From assembly GCA_001604215.1 (NCBI GenBank), contig LVAX01000082.1, positions 1 through 53,155 on the forward strand: a stretch of 53,155 nucleotides of DNA, written 5' to 3'. The position numbers and the translations under genes are program-made. Positions 8,956-17,068 of the stretch are shown here, piece by piece. Each line of letters opens with the position of its first letter. Within the stretch, counting starts at the first letter, position 1. Source of the DNA: Clostridiales bacterium Firm_18 (lineage in GTDB: Bacteria; Bacillota; Clostridia; Monoglobales; Firm-18). The notes under the pieces are model-generated. The model made no database searches. It had not been told where the DNA came from and saw only the letters and a program-made list of their open reading frames with translations.

Positions 8956-10743
8956 ATGCAAAAGGGATTGGCTAAAATGAAAAGAACAAACTATTGCGGC
9001 GAGCTTTCCGTAAGCAATGTGGAAAACAAAGTGGTGCTGATGGGTTGGGCCGCAAAAAACCGTGATCTGGGGGGAGTTTTGTTTATTGACCTTCGGGACC
9101 GGACCGGTGTAGTTCAGCTTGTTATAAATGAGCAGGCGGGCGGGGAAGTGTTCTCTCTTGCGGAAAGTGTAAGGAGCGAATATGTAATAGGTGTTGAAGG
9201 TATTGTTAAAAAACGTGATCCCGAAACGGTGAATAAGAATATACCGACCGGAGAAATAGAGGTTATCGTCAGCCGGCTGGTTATATACTCGAAATCAGAA
9301 ACACCTCCGTTTTACATTGAGGAGGATATTGATACAAACGAGCAGGTGCGCCTTAAATATCGGTATCTTGATTTACGCCGCCCCGATATGCAGAAAAATA
9401 TTATTACAAGGCATAAGGTTTGCAAGATAGCGCGGGACTATTTTGACAGTAACGGTTTTCTTGAAATCGAAACGCCCATGCTTATTAAAAGCACGCCGGA
9501 GGGGGCGCGTGATTATCTGGTCCCGAGCCGGGTACACCGGGGAAGCTTTTACGCCCTCCCGCAATCACCCCAGTTGTATAAGCAGCTTTTGATGGTTGCC
9601 GGCATGGACAGGTATTTTCAAATAGCAAGATGCTTCAGGGATGAAGATTTGCGGGCGGACAGGCAGCCGGAATTTACCCAAATCGATTTGGAAATGTCTT
9701 TTGTAGATATTGATGATGTAATAAGTGTCAACGAAGGAATGATAGCCGAGGTTTTTGAAAAAACAATCGGCGTTAAGGTCAAAACACCTTTTTTAAGGCT
9801 TACTTATAAAGAGGCAATGGACAGGTTCGGCTCGGATAAGCCGGATACCCGCTTTGGACTGGAGCTTATCAATTTATCGGAAATTGCAGCCGGCTGCGGC
9901 TTTAAGGTGTTTGCCGATGCAATAGCTTCCGGGGGAAGCGTAAGGGCAATAAACGCAAAAGGCGCGGCAGACAGGCTTTCAAGACGTGATCTTGACTCGC
10001 TTGTTGATTTTGTCAAGATATACCGTGCAAAGGGACTTGCCTGGATAGTTGTCACGCAAGATGAGCTCAAATCCCCCATAACAAAATTTTTTACACAGGA
10101 AGAAATTCAGGCCATATTGAAAAAAACGGACGCAGCCGCAGGCGATGTTCTGCTGTTTGTTGCGGATAAAGACAATATAGTGTTCGACGCGCTTGGGGCC
10201 CTTCGCATAGAAATTGCAAAACGGCTTGACCTTATAGACAAAAGCAGGTATAATTTTTTATGGGTCACCGATTTTCCTTTATTGGAATATGACGATGAGC
10301 AGAAAAAATACGTTGCCATCCATCATCCCTTTACCTGTCCCTTTGATGAGGATATCGACAAATTGGATACAAATCCTCTGAGCGTACGTGCAAAAGCATA
10401 TGATATTATTTTAAACGGGACGGAGCTGGGAGGAGGAAGTATCAGAATCCATGACCGTGAGCTTCAAGCAAAAATGCTTTCCTTGTTAGGTTTTTCACAG
10501 GAGGAAGCGCAGGAGCGTTTCGGATTTTTGCTTGAGGCATTTAAATACGGTACGCCGCCCCACGGAGGAATGGCGTATGGGCTTGACAGGCTTGTAATGC
10601 TGCTTACCGGAAGTGAATCCATCCGCGACGTTATGGCATTTCCAAAGGTGCAAAACGCTTCCGAGCCTATGTCAAACGCACCCGATACGGTCGATAAAAA
10701 ACAACTTATGGAGCTTGGCATTAAAATAAGAGAAACACAGTGA
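8956..10743 (+). CDS. aspS: Aspartyl-tRNA synthetase
   Basis: Class IIb synthetase of 595 residues with the bacterial layout: N-terminal OB-fold anticodon-binding domain (about 10-105, VVLMGWAAKNRDLGGVLFIDLRDR), motif 1, motif 2 RCFRDEDLRADRQPEFTQID, the bacterial GAD insertion domain (about 285-410) and motif 3 GGMAYGLDRLVML. Whether it also charges tRNA-Asn (non-discriminating) depends on gatCAB elsewhere and cannot be decided here. ATG 8956 follows AAGGAG by eight bases. The hisS-aspS pair, 12 bases apart, is a common Firmicutes arrangement. Confidence 0.96.
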   Translation: MQKGLAKMKRTNYCGELSVSNVENKVVLMGWAAKNRDLGGVLFIDLRDRTGVVQLVINEQAGGEVFSLAESVRSEYVIGVEGIVKKRDPETVNKNIPTGEIEVIVSRLVIYSKSETPPFYIEEDIDTNEQVRLKYRYLDLRRPDMQKNIITRHKVCKIARDYFDSNGFLEIETPMLIKSTPEGARDYLVPSRVHRGSFYALPQSPQLYKQLLMVAGMDRYFQIARCFRDEDLRADRQPEFTQIDLEMSFVDIDDVISVNEGMIAEVFEKTIGVKVKTPFLRLTYKEAMDRFGSDKPDTRFGLELINLSEIAAGCGFKVFADAIASGGSVRAINAKGAADRLSRRDLDSLVDFVKIYRAKGLAWIVVTQDELKSPITKFFTQEEIQAILKKTDAAAGDVLLFVADKDNIVFDALGALRIEIAKRLDLIDKSRYNFLWVTDFPLLEYDDEQKKYVAIHHPFTCPFDEDIDKLDTNPLSVRAKAYDIILNGTELGGGSIRIHDRELQAKMLSLLGFSQEEAQERFGFLLEAFKYGTPPHGGMAYGLDRLVMLLTGSESIRDVMAFPKVQNASEPMSNAPDTVDKKQLMELGIKIRETQ

Positions 10744-10757
10744 GGAGGTAAATAAAA

Positions 10758-11840
10758 TTGATACAAATTACCAACCTGACAAAAAAATTCGGAAACAAGG
10801 TTGCCGTTGACGATGTTACATTTAAAGTTGAAAAGGGAGAAATTTTAGGTTTTCTTGGGCCTAACGGAGCGGGTAAAACAACAACAATGAATATCATTAC
10901 GGGCTATATATCATATACATCCGGAAGTGTTACGGTGGACGGCATGGATATCCTTAAAAATCCCGAGGAAGCAAAAAAGAGAATCGGATACCTGCCCGAA
11001 AACCCGCCCCTGTATCTTGATATGACCGTTTGGGATTACCTTAATTTCGTTTTCGACTTAAAGGCAATCAAAATTGACAGAAATGAGCATTTACAGGAAG
11101 TAATGCAAACCGTTAAGATTCTCGATGTAAAAAACCGTCTTATAAAAAATCTTTCCAAAGGGTACAGGCAGCGTGTAGGCCTTGCCCAGGCATTGCTTGG
11201 AAATCCGGAGATTCTTATACTTGACGAACCTACCGTCGGGCTTGACCCGAAGCAAATAAACGAAATCAGAAGTGTAATTAAAGAACTTGGAAGAGAACGT
11301 ACCATAATTCTAAGTTCACATATACTGCCCGAAGTCAGTGCCATATGCGAAAGGGTTATAATTATAAACAACGGCAGAATCGTTGCAAGCGATTCGCCGG
11401 AAAACCTTTCTAACAGCCTTGCGGGAACCACAATCTTAAATGTTCGCATTGAAGGAGATAAAGATGCGGTAACAAATGTACTGCAATCCCTTGACAATGT
11501 TGATTCGATTGAAGTTTCCACTTACACCGGGAGTATTTATAATTACCGTATCAAAACAAAGGATGAAACGGATATCAGAAGGGATATGTTTTATGCCCTT
11601 GCCGAGAACAGAATGCCCATCATGCAGCTTTCTCATCAGAATCTTTCGCTTGAGGATGTATTTTTAAAACTTACTACGGTTGAGCCCTCGGAAGAAAAAA
11701 TATCAGCGAGTAAGGATAGTAATGATGCCGGAGAGTCAAATAATGAGGATATTTCCGATAGCGGACAAGATGCAAAAGCCCAAGACAGCGACGAAGGCTC
11801 GGGTGATAATATGGAAATACAGGAGGCTGATAATCAATGA
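10758..11840 (+). CDS. ABC transporter ATPase, GldA-like
   Basis: ATP-binding subunit of an ABC-2-type exporter. The 360-residue protein has Walker A GPNGAGKTT, the Q-loop region GYLPENPPLY, the signature LSKGYRQRVGLAQALL and Walker B LILDEPTVGLDP, followed by the extra C-terminal domain usual in GldA/NatA types. Unusual is a strongly acidic, disordered tail of about 55 residues (from roughly 305, rich in Glu, Asp, Ser and Asn). The start is TTG 10758, behind GAGGAGGT. Its stop overlaps the permease start. Together with the next three genes it forms a GldA/GldF/GldG/DUF4340 set; this set is known from Bacteroidetes gliding but is widespread in non-gliding Firmicutes, where its substrate is unknown. 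Confidence 0.88.
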   Translation: MIQITNLTKKFGNKVAVDDVTFKVEKGEILGFLGPNGAGKTTTMNIITGYISYTSGSVTVDGMDILKNPEEAKKRIGYLPENPPLYLDMTVWDYLNFVFDLKAIKIDRNEHLQEVMQTVKILDVKNRLIKNLSKGYRQRVGLAQALLGNPEILILDEPTVGLDPKQINEIRSVIKELGRERTIILSSHILPEVSAICERVIIINNGRIVASDSPENLSNSLAGTTILNVRIEGDKDAVTNVLQSLDNVDSIEVSTYTGSIYNYRIKTKDETDIRRDMFYALAENRMPIMQLSHQNLSLEDVFLKLTTVEPSEEKISASKDSNDAGESNNEDISDSGQDAKAQDSDEGSGDNMEIQEADNQ

Positions 11841-12541
11841 CGGCTATATTTAAAAGGGAGTTTAAGGCATATTTTACATCACCGATAGGTTATATATACC
11901 TTGGGATTTTCTTGTTTTTTTCAGGGTTCTTCTTTTCGGCGATTAATTTGATGTATACAATGACGGATATGTCTCCGTTTTTCTCGAACCTTACGATAAT
12001 TCTTGTATTTATGCTTCCTTTGCTTACCATGCGTCTTTTTGCCGAGGAAAGAAGAAACAAAACCGACCAGCTGCTGCTTACCGCTCCTGTTTCCGTATTT
12101 GGAATAGTTATGGGTAAATTTTTATCCGCAGCAGCACTTTTCGGATTTTCATTAATTATTACTTTTGTTTACCCGGCTGTAATGCTGATTTACGGGAACC
12201 CTTTGTTATCCACCGTGCTGGCGCTGTATTGCGGTTTCTTTCTTTTGGGGTGCTCGCTTATTTCGATAGGAGTGTTTGTTTCGGCATCGACCGAAAGTCA
12301 GATAACCGCAGCAATTATAAGCTTCGTAATTTTGCTTTTTATCCAGCTTTCCGACTGGGTATCAAGTTTATTCAACAATGCCACGGTTAAAAAAATCTTT
12401 GATTGGCTTTCCGTGACAAACAGGTATCAGGAATTTACCGACGGCGTACTTAGCCTTTCGTCCGTAATGTTTTTTATTAGCTTTTGCGCGGTGTTTATTT
12501 TCCTGACGATATCTTCAATAGAAAAAAGGCGTTGGAGTTAA
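11837..12541 (+). CDS. ABC-2 permease, GldF-like
   Basis: Membrane subunit of the Gld-type ABC system, 234 residues with about six hydrophobic segments (for example residues 16-38, 52-72 and the C-terminal VMFFISFCAVFIFLTIS). The motif RLFAEERRNKTDQLLLTAP is typical of ABC-2 permeases of this type. The start ATG overlaps the ATPase stop by four bases, so the two are probably made in balance. No substrate can be inferred. Confidence 0.85.
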   Translation: MTAIFKREFKAYFTSPIGYIYLGIFLFFSGFFFSAINLMYTMTDMSPFFSNLTIILVFMLPLLTMRLFAEERRNKTDQLLLTAPVSVFGIVMGKFLSAAALFGFSLIITFVYPAVMLIYGNPLLSTVLALYCGFFLLGCSLISIGVFVSASTESQITAAIISFVILLFIQLSDWVSSLFNNATVKKIFDWLSVTNRYQEFTDGVLSLSSVMFFISFCAVFIFLTISSIEKRRWS

Positions 12542-12560
12542 AAAAGGGGGGAAAGTGTTT

Positions 12561-13970
12561 ATGAATAAATTCAGTGAGTTTAAAACTGTAATAAAGAGGT
12601 TTTTTACCGATAAAAGGTTTATATACGGTTCCGGCTCGGTTGCCACAATAGTCGGTTTTATCGCAATTGCGGTTTTGGTAAATGTAATAATAGGCTTGCT
12701 TTCGGACAAATTCATCTTGAAAGCGGACCTTACGGAAAACAAAATATTTAAGCTCTCACAGCAAACCGTTGATGTTGTAAAAGAAATAAGCGAAAATGTC
12801 GATGTTATTTTATTTGAAAGGACAGGGAACGAAGACCCTAAAATACGGGAGCTGCTGCAGCGATATATTAATTTGAATTCAAATTTAAAACTAAAAGTGT
12901 ATGATCCCGACAAGGACCCCATGTCGGCGCAAAAATATAAAAAGTTGGGCCAGACAATAAGCGCAGGCTCAATAGTATTTGATAACGGGAGAAATTACAT
13001 GGTTGTTTCGCCCTCCGATTTGCAAACCTACAATCCCGTTTCCGGGGCATACGATAATTTCAATGCGGAAAACAAGCTTACATCGGCGATTATTTCTCTT
13101 TCAAAACGTGCGGATATGAAGGTTGCCTTCACTCAGGGGCACGGCGAGAAAACCATTTATACCGCCGAACAGCTTATCAAGGATGATAATATTGCGGTGG
13201 AAAAGGTATCAACTCTAACGCAGGGCTTCCCTGAAGAATATGATATGTTTTTGGTAATATCCCCGCAAATGGATTTTACGGCGGAGGAAATAGAAGCACT
13301 GGATGCTTATTTGAAAAAAGGCAAAAGCATTCAGGTTTACCTTGATTTTAAGATACCGAGTCTGCCCAGGCTTGAAAGCTATTTGTCGGATATGGGAATA
13401 CAGGTACAAGACAATGTGGTTTTTGAAAGTGATGCAAAAAGAATTGCATATAATACACCCCTGTGCTTTATTCCCGTGATTAAAAGTCATCCGATAACTT
13501 CTGCAATTATAAGTAATAATTTAAATGTTATCGTATACGGCAACAGGGTTGTCAGCAGGTTATGGGAAGAAAAAAACTCCGTAAAGGTTGAAACACTTTT
13601 GGAATCCTCCGATAAATCCATTGTGACGGACAGCGAAGGCAATAATGTAAAAGGGCCTTTTTCACTTGCCGTTGTCGCAACAAGATTCGATTCGGAAAAT
13701 AAAGAAGCAGGGAAATTATTTGTCATGGGTTCGTCGGAATTTTTAAACGAGCAATTTTCGACCATGAACAAAGATTTTATTTTAGGCAGCATTAACTGGC
13801 AGATTGATGATACCGAGGCTTTAAACATAAGGCCCAAAAGCCTGTCATCCTCAAAGCTTGAAATGACCAGACAGGATATTGTTATATGGGCGATTGCGTC
13901 AATTGTATTTATACCGGTAATTGTACTTGTATTCGGCCTTATAACCTGGCTTAGGAGGCGTCATCTGTGA
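12561..13970 (+). CDS. GldG-like ABC system protein
   Basis: Homologue of the GldG family (ABC_transp_aux domain), 469 residues. One membrane helix near the N-terminus (about 29-52), a large extracytoplasmic domain, and a second helix at the C-terminus (IVIWAIASIVFIPVIVLVFG) before a basic LRRRHL end. The large domain has a motif TQGHGEK that is typical of the family. I chose ATG 12561, nine bases after GGGGGG, over a GTG six bases earlier. It follows the permease by 19 bases and overlaps the next gene by four (GTGA). The function in Firmicutes is not established. Confidence 0.82.
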   Translation: MNKFSEFKTVIKRFFTDKRFIYGSGSVATIVGFIAIAVLVNVIIGLLSDKFILKADLTENKIFKLSQQTVDVVKEISENVDVILFERTGNEDPKIRELLQRYINLNSNLKLKVYDPDKDPMSAQKYKKLGQTISAGSIVFDNGRNYMVVSPSDLQTYNPVSGAYDNFNAENKLTSAIISLSKRADMKVAFTQGHGEKTIYTAEQLIKDDNIAVEKVSTLTQGFPEEYDMFLVISPQMDFTAEEIEALDAYLKKGKSIQVYLDFKIPSLPRLESYLSDMGIQVQDNVVFESDAKRIAYNTPLCFIPVIKSHPITSAIISNNLNVIVYGNRVVSRLWEEKNSVKVETLLESSDKSIVTDSEGNNVKGPFSLAVVATRFDSENKEAGKLFVMGSSEFLNEQFSTMNKDFILGSINWQIDDTEALNIRPKSLSSSKLEMTRQDIVIWAIASIVFIPVIVLVFGLITWLRRRHL

Positions 13971-15346
13971 AAAAAAGAGTTGTTATCATTATTGCTGTTT
14001 TGCTGGTGCTGATCGGTTCGTATTTTGCCCTTGTAAATCTCGGCACGGATAAAAATGAAGACCGGGGACTACAAAGCGATACAATATCGATTTTTAAAAC
14101 GGAAAAAGACAATATATCGGCCATGACGATATCCACGCCCGATTATGAATATACGTTTTATAAATATAAAGACGAAGAAGAAAAAGAAAAATGGAAGGTT
14201 GCGGGCATGGAGGAAATACGGCTCGACAACATAAAAGTGGATAATCTTGCTTATGACTTCGCATCTATAAATGCAAGCACCGTAATTGATGATGCGTCGG
14301 ATTTGGCGTCCTACGGGTTTGATGCGCCTTCCGGTTATCCTTCCGTTAAGCTTGCTGACGGAACAATTAAAAGGTTTATCGTAGGCAGCAAAACACCAAC
14401 CGGCTCGGGGTATTATTTTAAAACCGAAGACGACCCTACCGTTTATACCGTATATTCGTCAAAAGCGGAGGATTTTATCGCACCCTTGGAAAAATACCGT
14501 GACAAAACTCTTGCTTCGATAGAAGCGACCGAGCTTGTCGAAATAAAAATAAAACGAAGCGACGCGGATATATTAATACGCCAGAAAACCGAGGAAGAAA
14601 GCAAAAGTGATTCAGGCCTTAACTCGTGGAAAATGATTTCTCCTTATGAAAGGGATGTATCGGGCTATAATCTCGAAGAAATAATTCTTAAAAAAATAAC
14701 CGGGTTTACAGTCAGTAAATTTATCGACGACAATCCCGGCTCATATGCAAAGTACGGGCTTGACTTACCGAAGTATGTAATCAGCTTTAAGCAAAAGGAT
14801 AAAGAGCCTGTAACATTTTACCTGGGCAATGTTATTGATGATGATAATGAAGTATATGTAAAGCTTGAAAAAGAAAAGGCTGTTTATACGATGGCCCTGT
14901 CCGCATTCGGGTTCCGGGATATGGACCCCATGCAGCTCATAGATACGCTTGTGTATATTCAAATGATAGATAATGTTGACTCGATAACACTTAATGCGTC
15001 CGGTAAAAGCTATGTGCTTAAAATAACCCGGGAGGGTGAAAATGTTTCGTATTTCATTAATGACAAGCCCGCGCCGGAGGATGGGTTTAAGAAGGTGTAC
15101 CAGGAGCTGATAGGCCTTACCATCAGGGGAACGGTGACGGAGGATGTTTCGGCAGAGCCCTTGTTTACTGCTGAATTTAAATTCAACAACGGCAGGGCAA
15201 ACGACATAATTGAGGGAATTCCTTACAAAGACAGGTACGCTGCGATAAAGGTAAACGGAGCCGGAAAATATTATGTAATGAAAGAGCAAGTTTTGAATAT
15301 GATTGAAAAGGTTGACAAGTTTAGCGAAAATCCAGAAAAACAGTGA
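13967..15346 (+). CDS. DUF4340 membrane-anchored protein
   Basis: 459-residue protein with one N-terminal membrane anchor (about residues 4-25) and a long extracytoplasmic region composed of repeated beta-rich DUF4340-type units; phrases such as YGFDAPSGYPSVKLADG and YGLDLPKYVISFKQKD recur, each followed by a glycine-containing strand (IVGSKTP, YLGNVID). It starts at GTG 13967, overlapping the GldG-like stop. DUF4340 proteins are the usual fourth member of GldA/F/G clusters, so it is probably the outer subunit of the same complex. No catalytic motif is seen. Confidence 0.82.
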   Translation: MKKRVVIIIAVLLVLIGSYFALVNLGTDKNEDRGLQSDTISIFKTEKDNISAMTISTPDYEYTFYKYKDEEEKEKWKVAGMEEIRLDNIKVDNLAYDFASINASTVIDDASDLASYGFDAPSGYPSVKLADGTIKRFIVGSKTPTGSGYYFKTEDDPTVYTVYSSKAEDFIAPLEKYRDKTLASIEATELVEIKIKRSDADILIRQKTEEESKSDSGLNSWKMISPYERDVSGYNLEEIILKKITGFTVSKFIDDNPGSYAKYGLDLPKYVISFKQKDKEPVTFYLGNVIDDDNEVYVKLEKEKAVYTMALSAFGFRDMDPMQLIDTLVYIQMIDNVDSITLNASGKSYVLKITREGENVSYFINDKPAPEDGFKKVYQELIGLTIRGTVTEDVSAEPLFTAEFKFNNGRANDIIEGIPYKDRYAAIKVNGAGKYYVMKEQVLNMIEKVDKFSENPEKQ

Positions 15347-15356
15347 GGGGATCAAC

Positions 15357-17063
15357 ATACTTAAGAAAAAGTGGGTATATAAAGAGCATGATGAAAACAA
15401 GGTAGTAAGCCTGTGCAGGCAATATAACATCCCAAGGCTTGCCGCCGCCGCTCTTCAAAACAGGATAAATGTTTTAGGCCGTGACTTTGATAAAATGCGG
15501 GAAAATTTAACCGACATGCTTTATGACGCAGGGCTGCTTAAAGACATTGACCGTGCGGTGGCAAGGATAAAGGATGCTGTTGCAAATAACGAGCATATTA
15601 CCGTTTACGGCGATTTTGACGCCGACGGTGTTACTTCAACGGCAATTCTATACATGTATCTTTATGACAAGGGTGCGTCGGTTGATTACTATATCCCGGA
15701 CAGGGTAGAAGAAGGCTACGGAATAAACAAGGATGCCCTTGATAAAATAAGAAATCGGGGAACTAAGCTTATCATTACCGTTGATACGGGTGTAACTGCG
15801 GTGGATGAGGTTGAATACGCCCAGAGCATCGGTATGGACGTTATTGTAACGGACCATCATGAATGCAAAAGCAGTGTTCCTTCCTGCCATGCCGTTGTTA
15901 ATCCTAAAAGGGAGGATTGTACCTATCCTTTTGAAGAGCTTGCGGGTGTCGGCGTTGTTTTCAAGTTAATATGGGCCCTTGAAGGCGGAAACAATATAAG
16001 CCGCCTGCTGGATAAATATATCGGCCTTGTATGCCTGGGCACAATTGCGGATGTGGCGCCTTTAACGGGCGAAAACAGGATATTTGTATCGCTCGGGCTA
16101 AAAGATTTTGCCGATTCGGAAAATGAGGGCATTAAAGCCTTGCTTGACGTGACAAATCTTAAAGGCAAAAAAATATCCGCCGGGCATATCGGTTTTATAA
16201 TTGCCCCGAGAATAAACGCGGCGGGAAGACTGGGCAGCGCATACAAAAGCCTGGAGTTGTTCCTGTGCAACGACAGGAACAGGGCTCTGGAAATTGCAGG
16301 CGAGCTTTCCGAAGAAAATAAGTGCAGGCAAAATTTAGAGCAGCAAATTTTTCAGGAGGCCGTATCCGTTATAGAAAAAAACAGGCTTTTTGACAAAAAG
16401 GTAATAGTTGTTGCCGCCCGCGGCTGGCACCATGGGGTAATCGGCATTGTGTCGTCGAAAATTACGGAAAAATATTACCGGCCTTCGGTACTGATTTCAA
16501 TAGAGGGGGAAGAAGGCAAAGGGTCGGGACGAAGCATACACGGTTTTAATTTATTTGAAGGCCTTACATATGCCGGAGACTGCCTTACCAATTTCGGCGG
16601 GCATTCGCTTGCCGCGGGGTTGTCCGTTAAAACGGAGAATATAAAAAAATTCAGTGAAAAAATCAATGAATATGCCGACAAAGTCTTATCACAGGATGAT
16701 TTTGTGCCCACTGTTTACATCGATGCACGGCTTGAAAAAAATGATGTTACCGTTGAAAACGTCGAACAGCTTTCGCTGCTTGAACCATACGGTATGGGCA
16801 ATCCGCTTCCGGTTTTTTCATATGACAATGCAAAAATTACCCTGATAACAACTTTAGGTGAAGGCAAACATTTGAAAATTATTGCCGAAAAAGAAGGTAG
16901 GAGGCTTGAAGCGATAGGTTTTAACATGGGCGAGCTTGCCGATTATATTAAATTAGGCGATATTATAAGTATTGCGGGAACCTTGAATGTTAATTTATTT
17001 GGCGGCGTCAAAAAAGTGCAGCTTATGATAAAGGATATTAAAAAACAAGCCGCAAGCAGGTGA
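15357..17063 (+). CDS. recJ: Single-strand DNA exonuclease RecJ (apparent ATA start)
   Basis: 5'-3' single-strand DNA exonuclease for recombination and repair. The 568-residue protein has the DHH domain with DFDADGVTST and TDHHE, the DHHA1 domain with INAAGRLGSA and the GGHSLAAGL motif, and a C-terminal OB-like domain. The start is unusual. In frame, GAGGGG (15345-15350) is followed at six bases by ATA CTT AAG; no ATG, GTG or TTG is at a sensible distance. TTG codons at 15303 and 15312 lie inside the previous gene without a ribosome site. uvrC begins with the same ATACTTAAG context. I therefore place the start at ATA 15357, giving MLKKKWVYKE as expected for clostridial RecJ. Confidence 0.93.
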   Translation: MLKKKWVYKEHDENKVVSLCRQYNIPRLAAAALQNRINVLGRDFDKMRENLTDMLYDAGLLKDIDRAVARIKDAVANNEHITVYGDFDADGVTSTAILYMYLYDKGASVDYYIPDRVEEGYGINKDALDKIRNRGTKLIITVDTGVTAVDEVEYAQSIGMDVIVTDHHECKSSVPSCHAVVNPKREDCTYPFEELAGVGVVFKLIWALEGGNNISRLLDKYIGLVCLGTIADVAPLTGENRIFVSLGLKDFADSENEGIKALLDVTNLKGKKISAGHIGFIIAPRINAAGRLGSAYKSLELFLCNDRNRALEIAGELSEENKCRQNLEQQIFQEAVSVIEKNRLFDKKVIVVAARGWHHGVIGIVSSKITEKYYRPSVLISIEGEEGKGSGRSIHGFNLFEGLTYAGDCLTNFGGHSLAAGLSVKTENIKKFSEKINEYADKVLSQDDFVPTVYIDARLEKNDVTVENVEQLSLLEPYGMGNPLPVFSYDNAKITLITTLGEGKHLKIIAEKEGRRLEAIGFNMGELADYIKLGDIISIAGTLNVNLFGGVKKVQLMIKDIKKQAASR

Positions 17064-17068
17064 TAAAT

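Noticed and set aside
7680..8956. T-box leader for hisS-aspS
   Set aside because: The genes follow their upstream neighbours by only 12-13 bases, leaving no space for a leader; no specifier loop or T-box sequence was seen.
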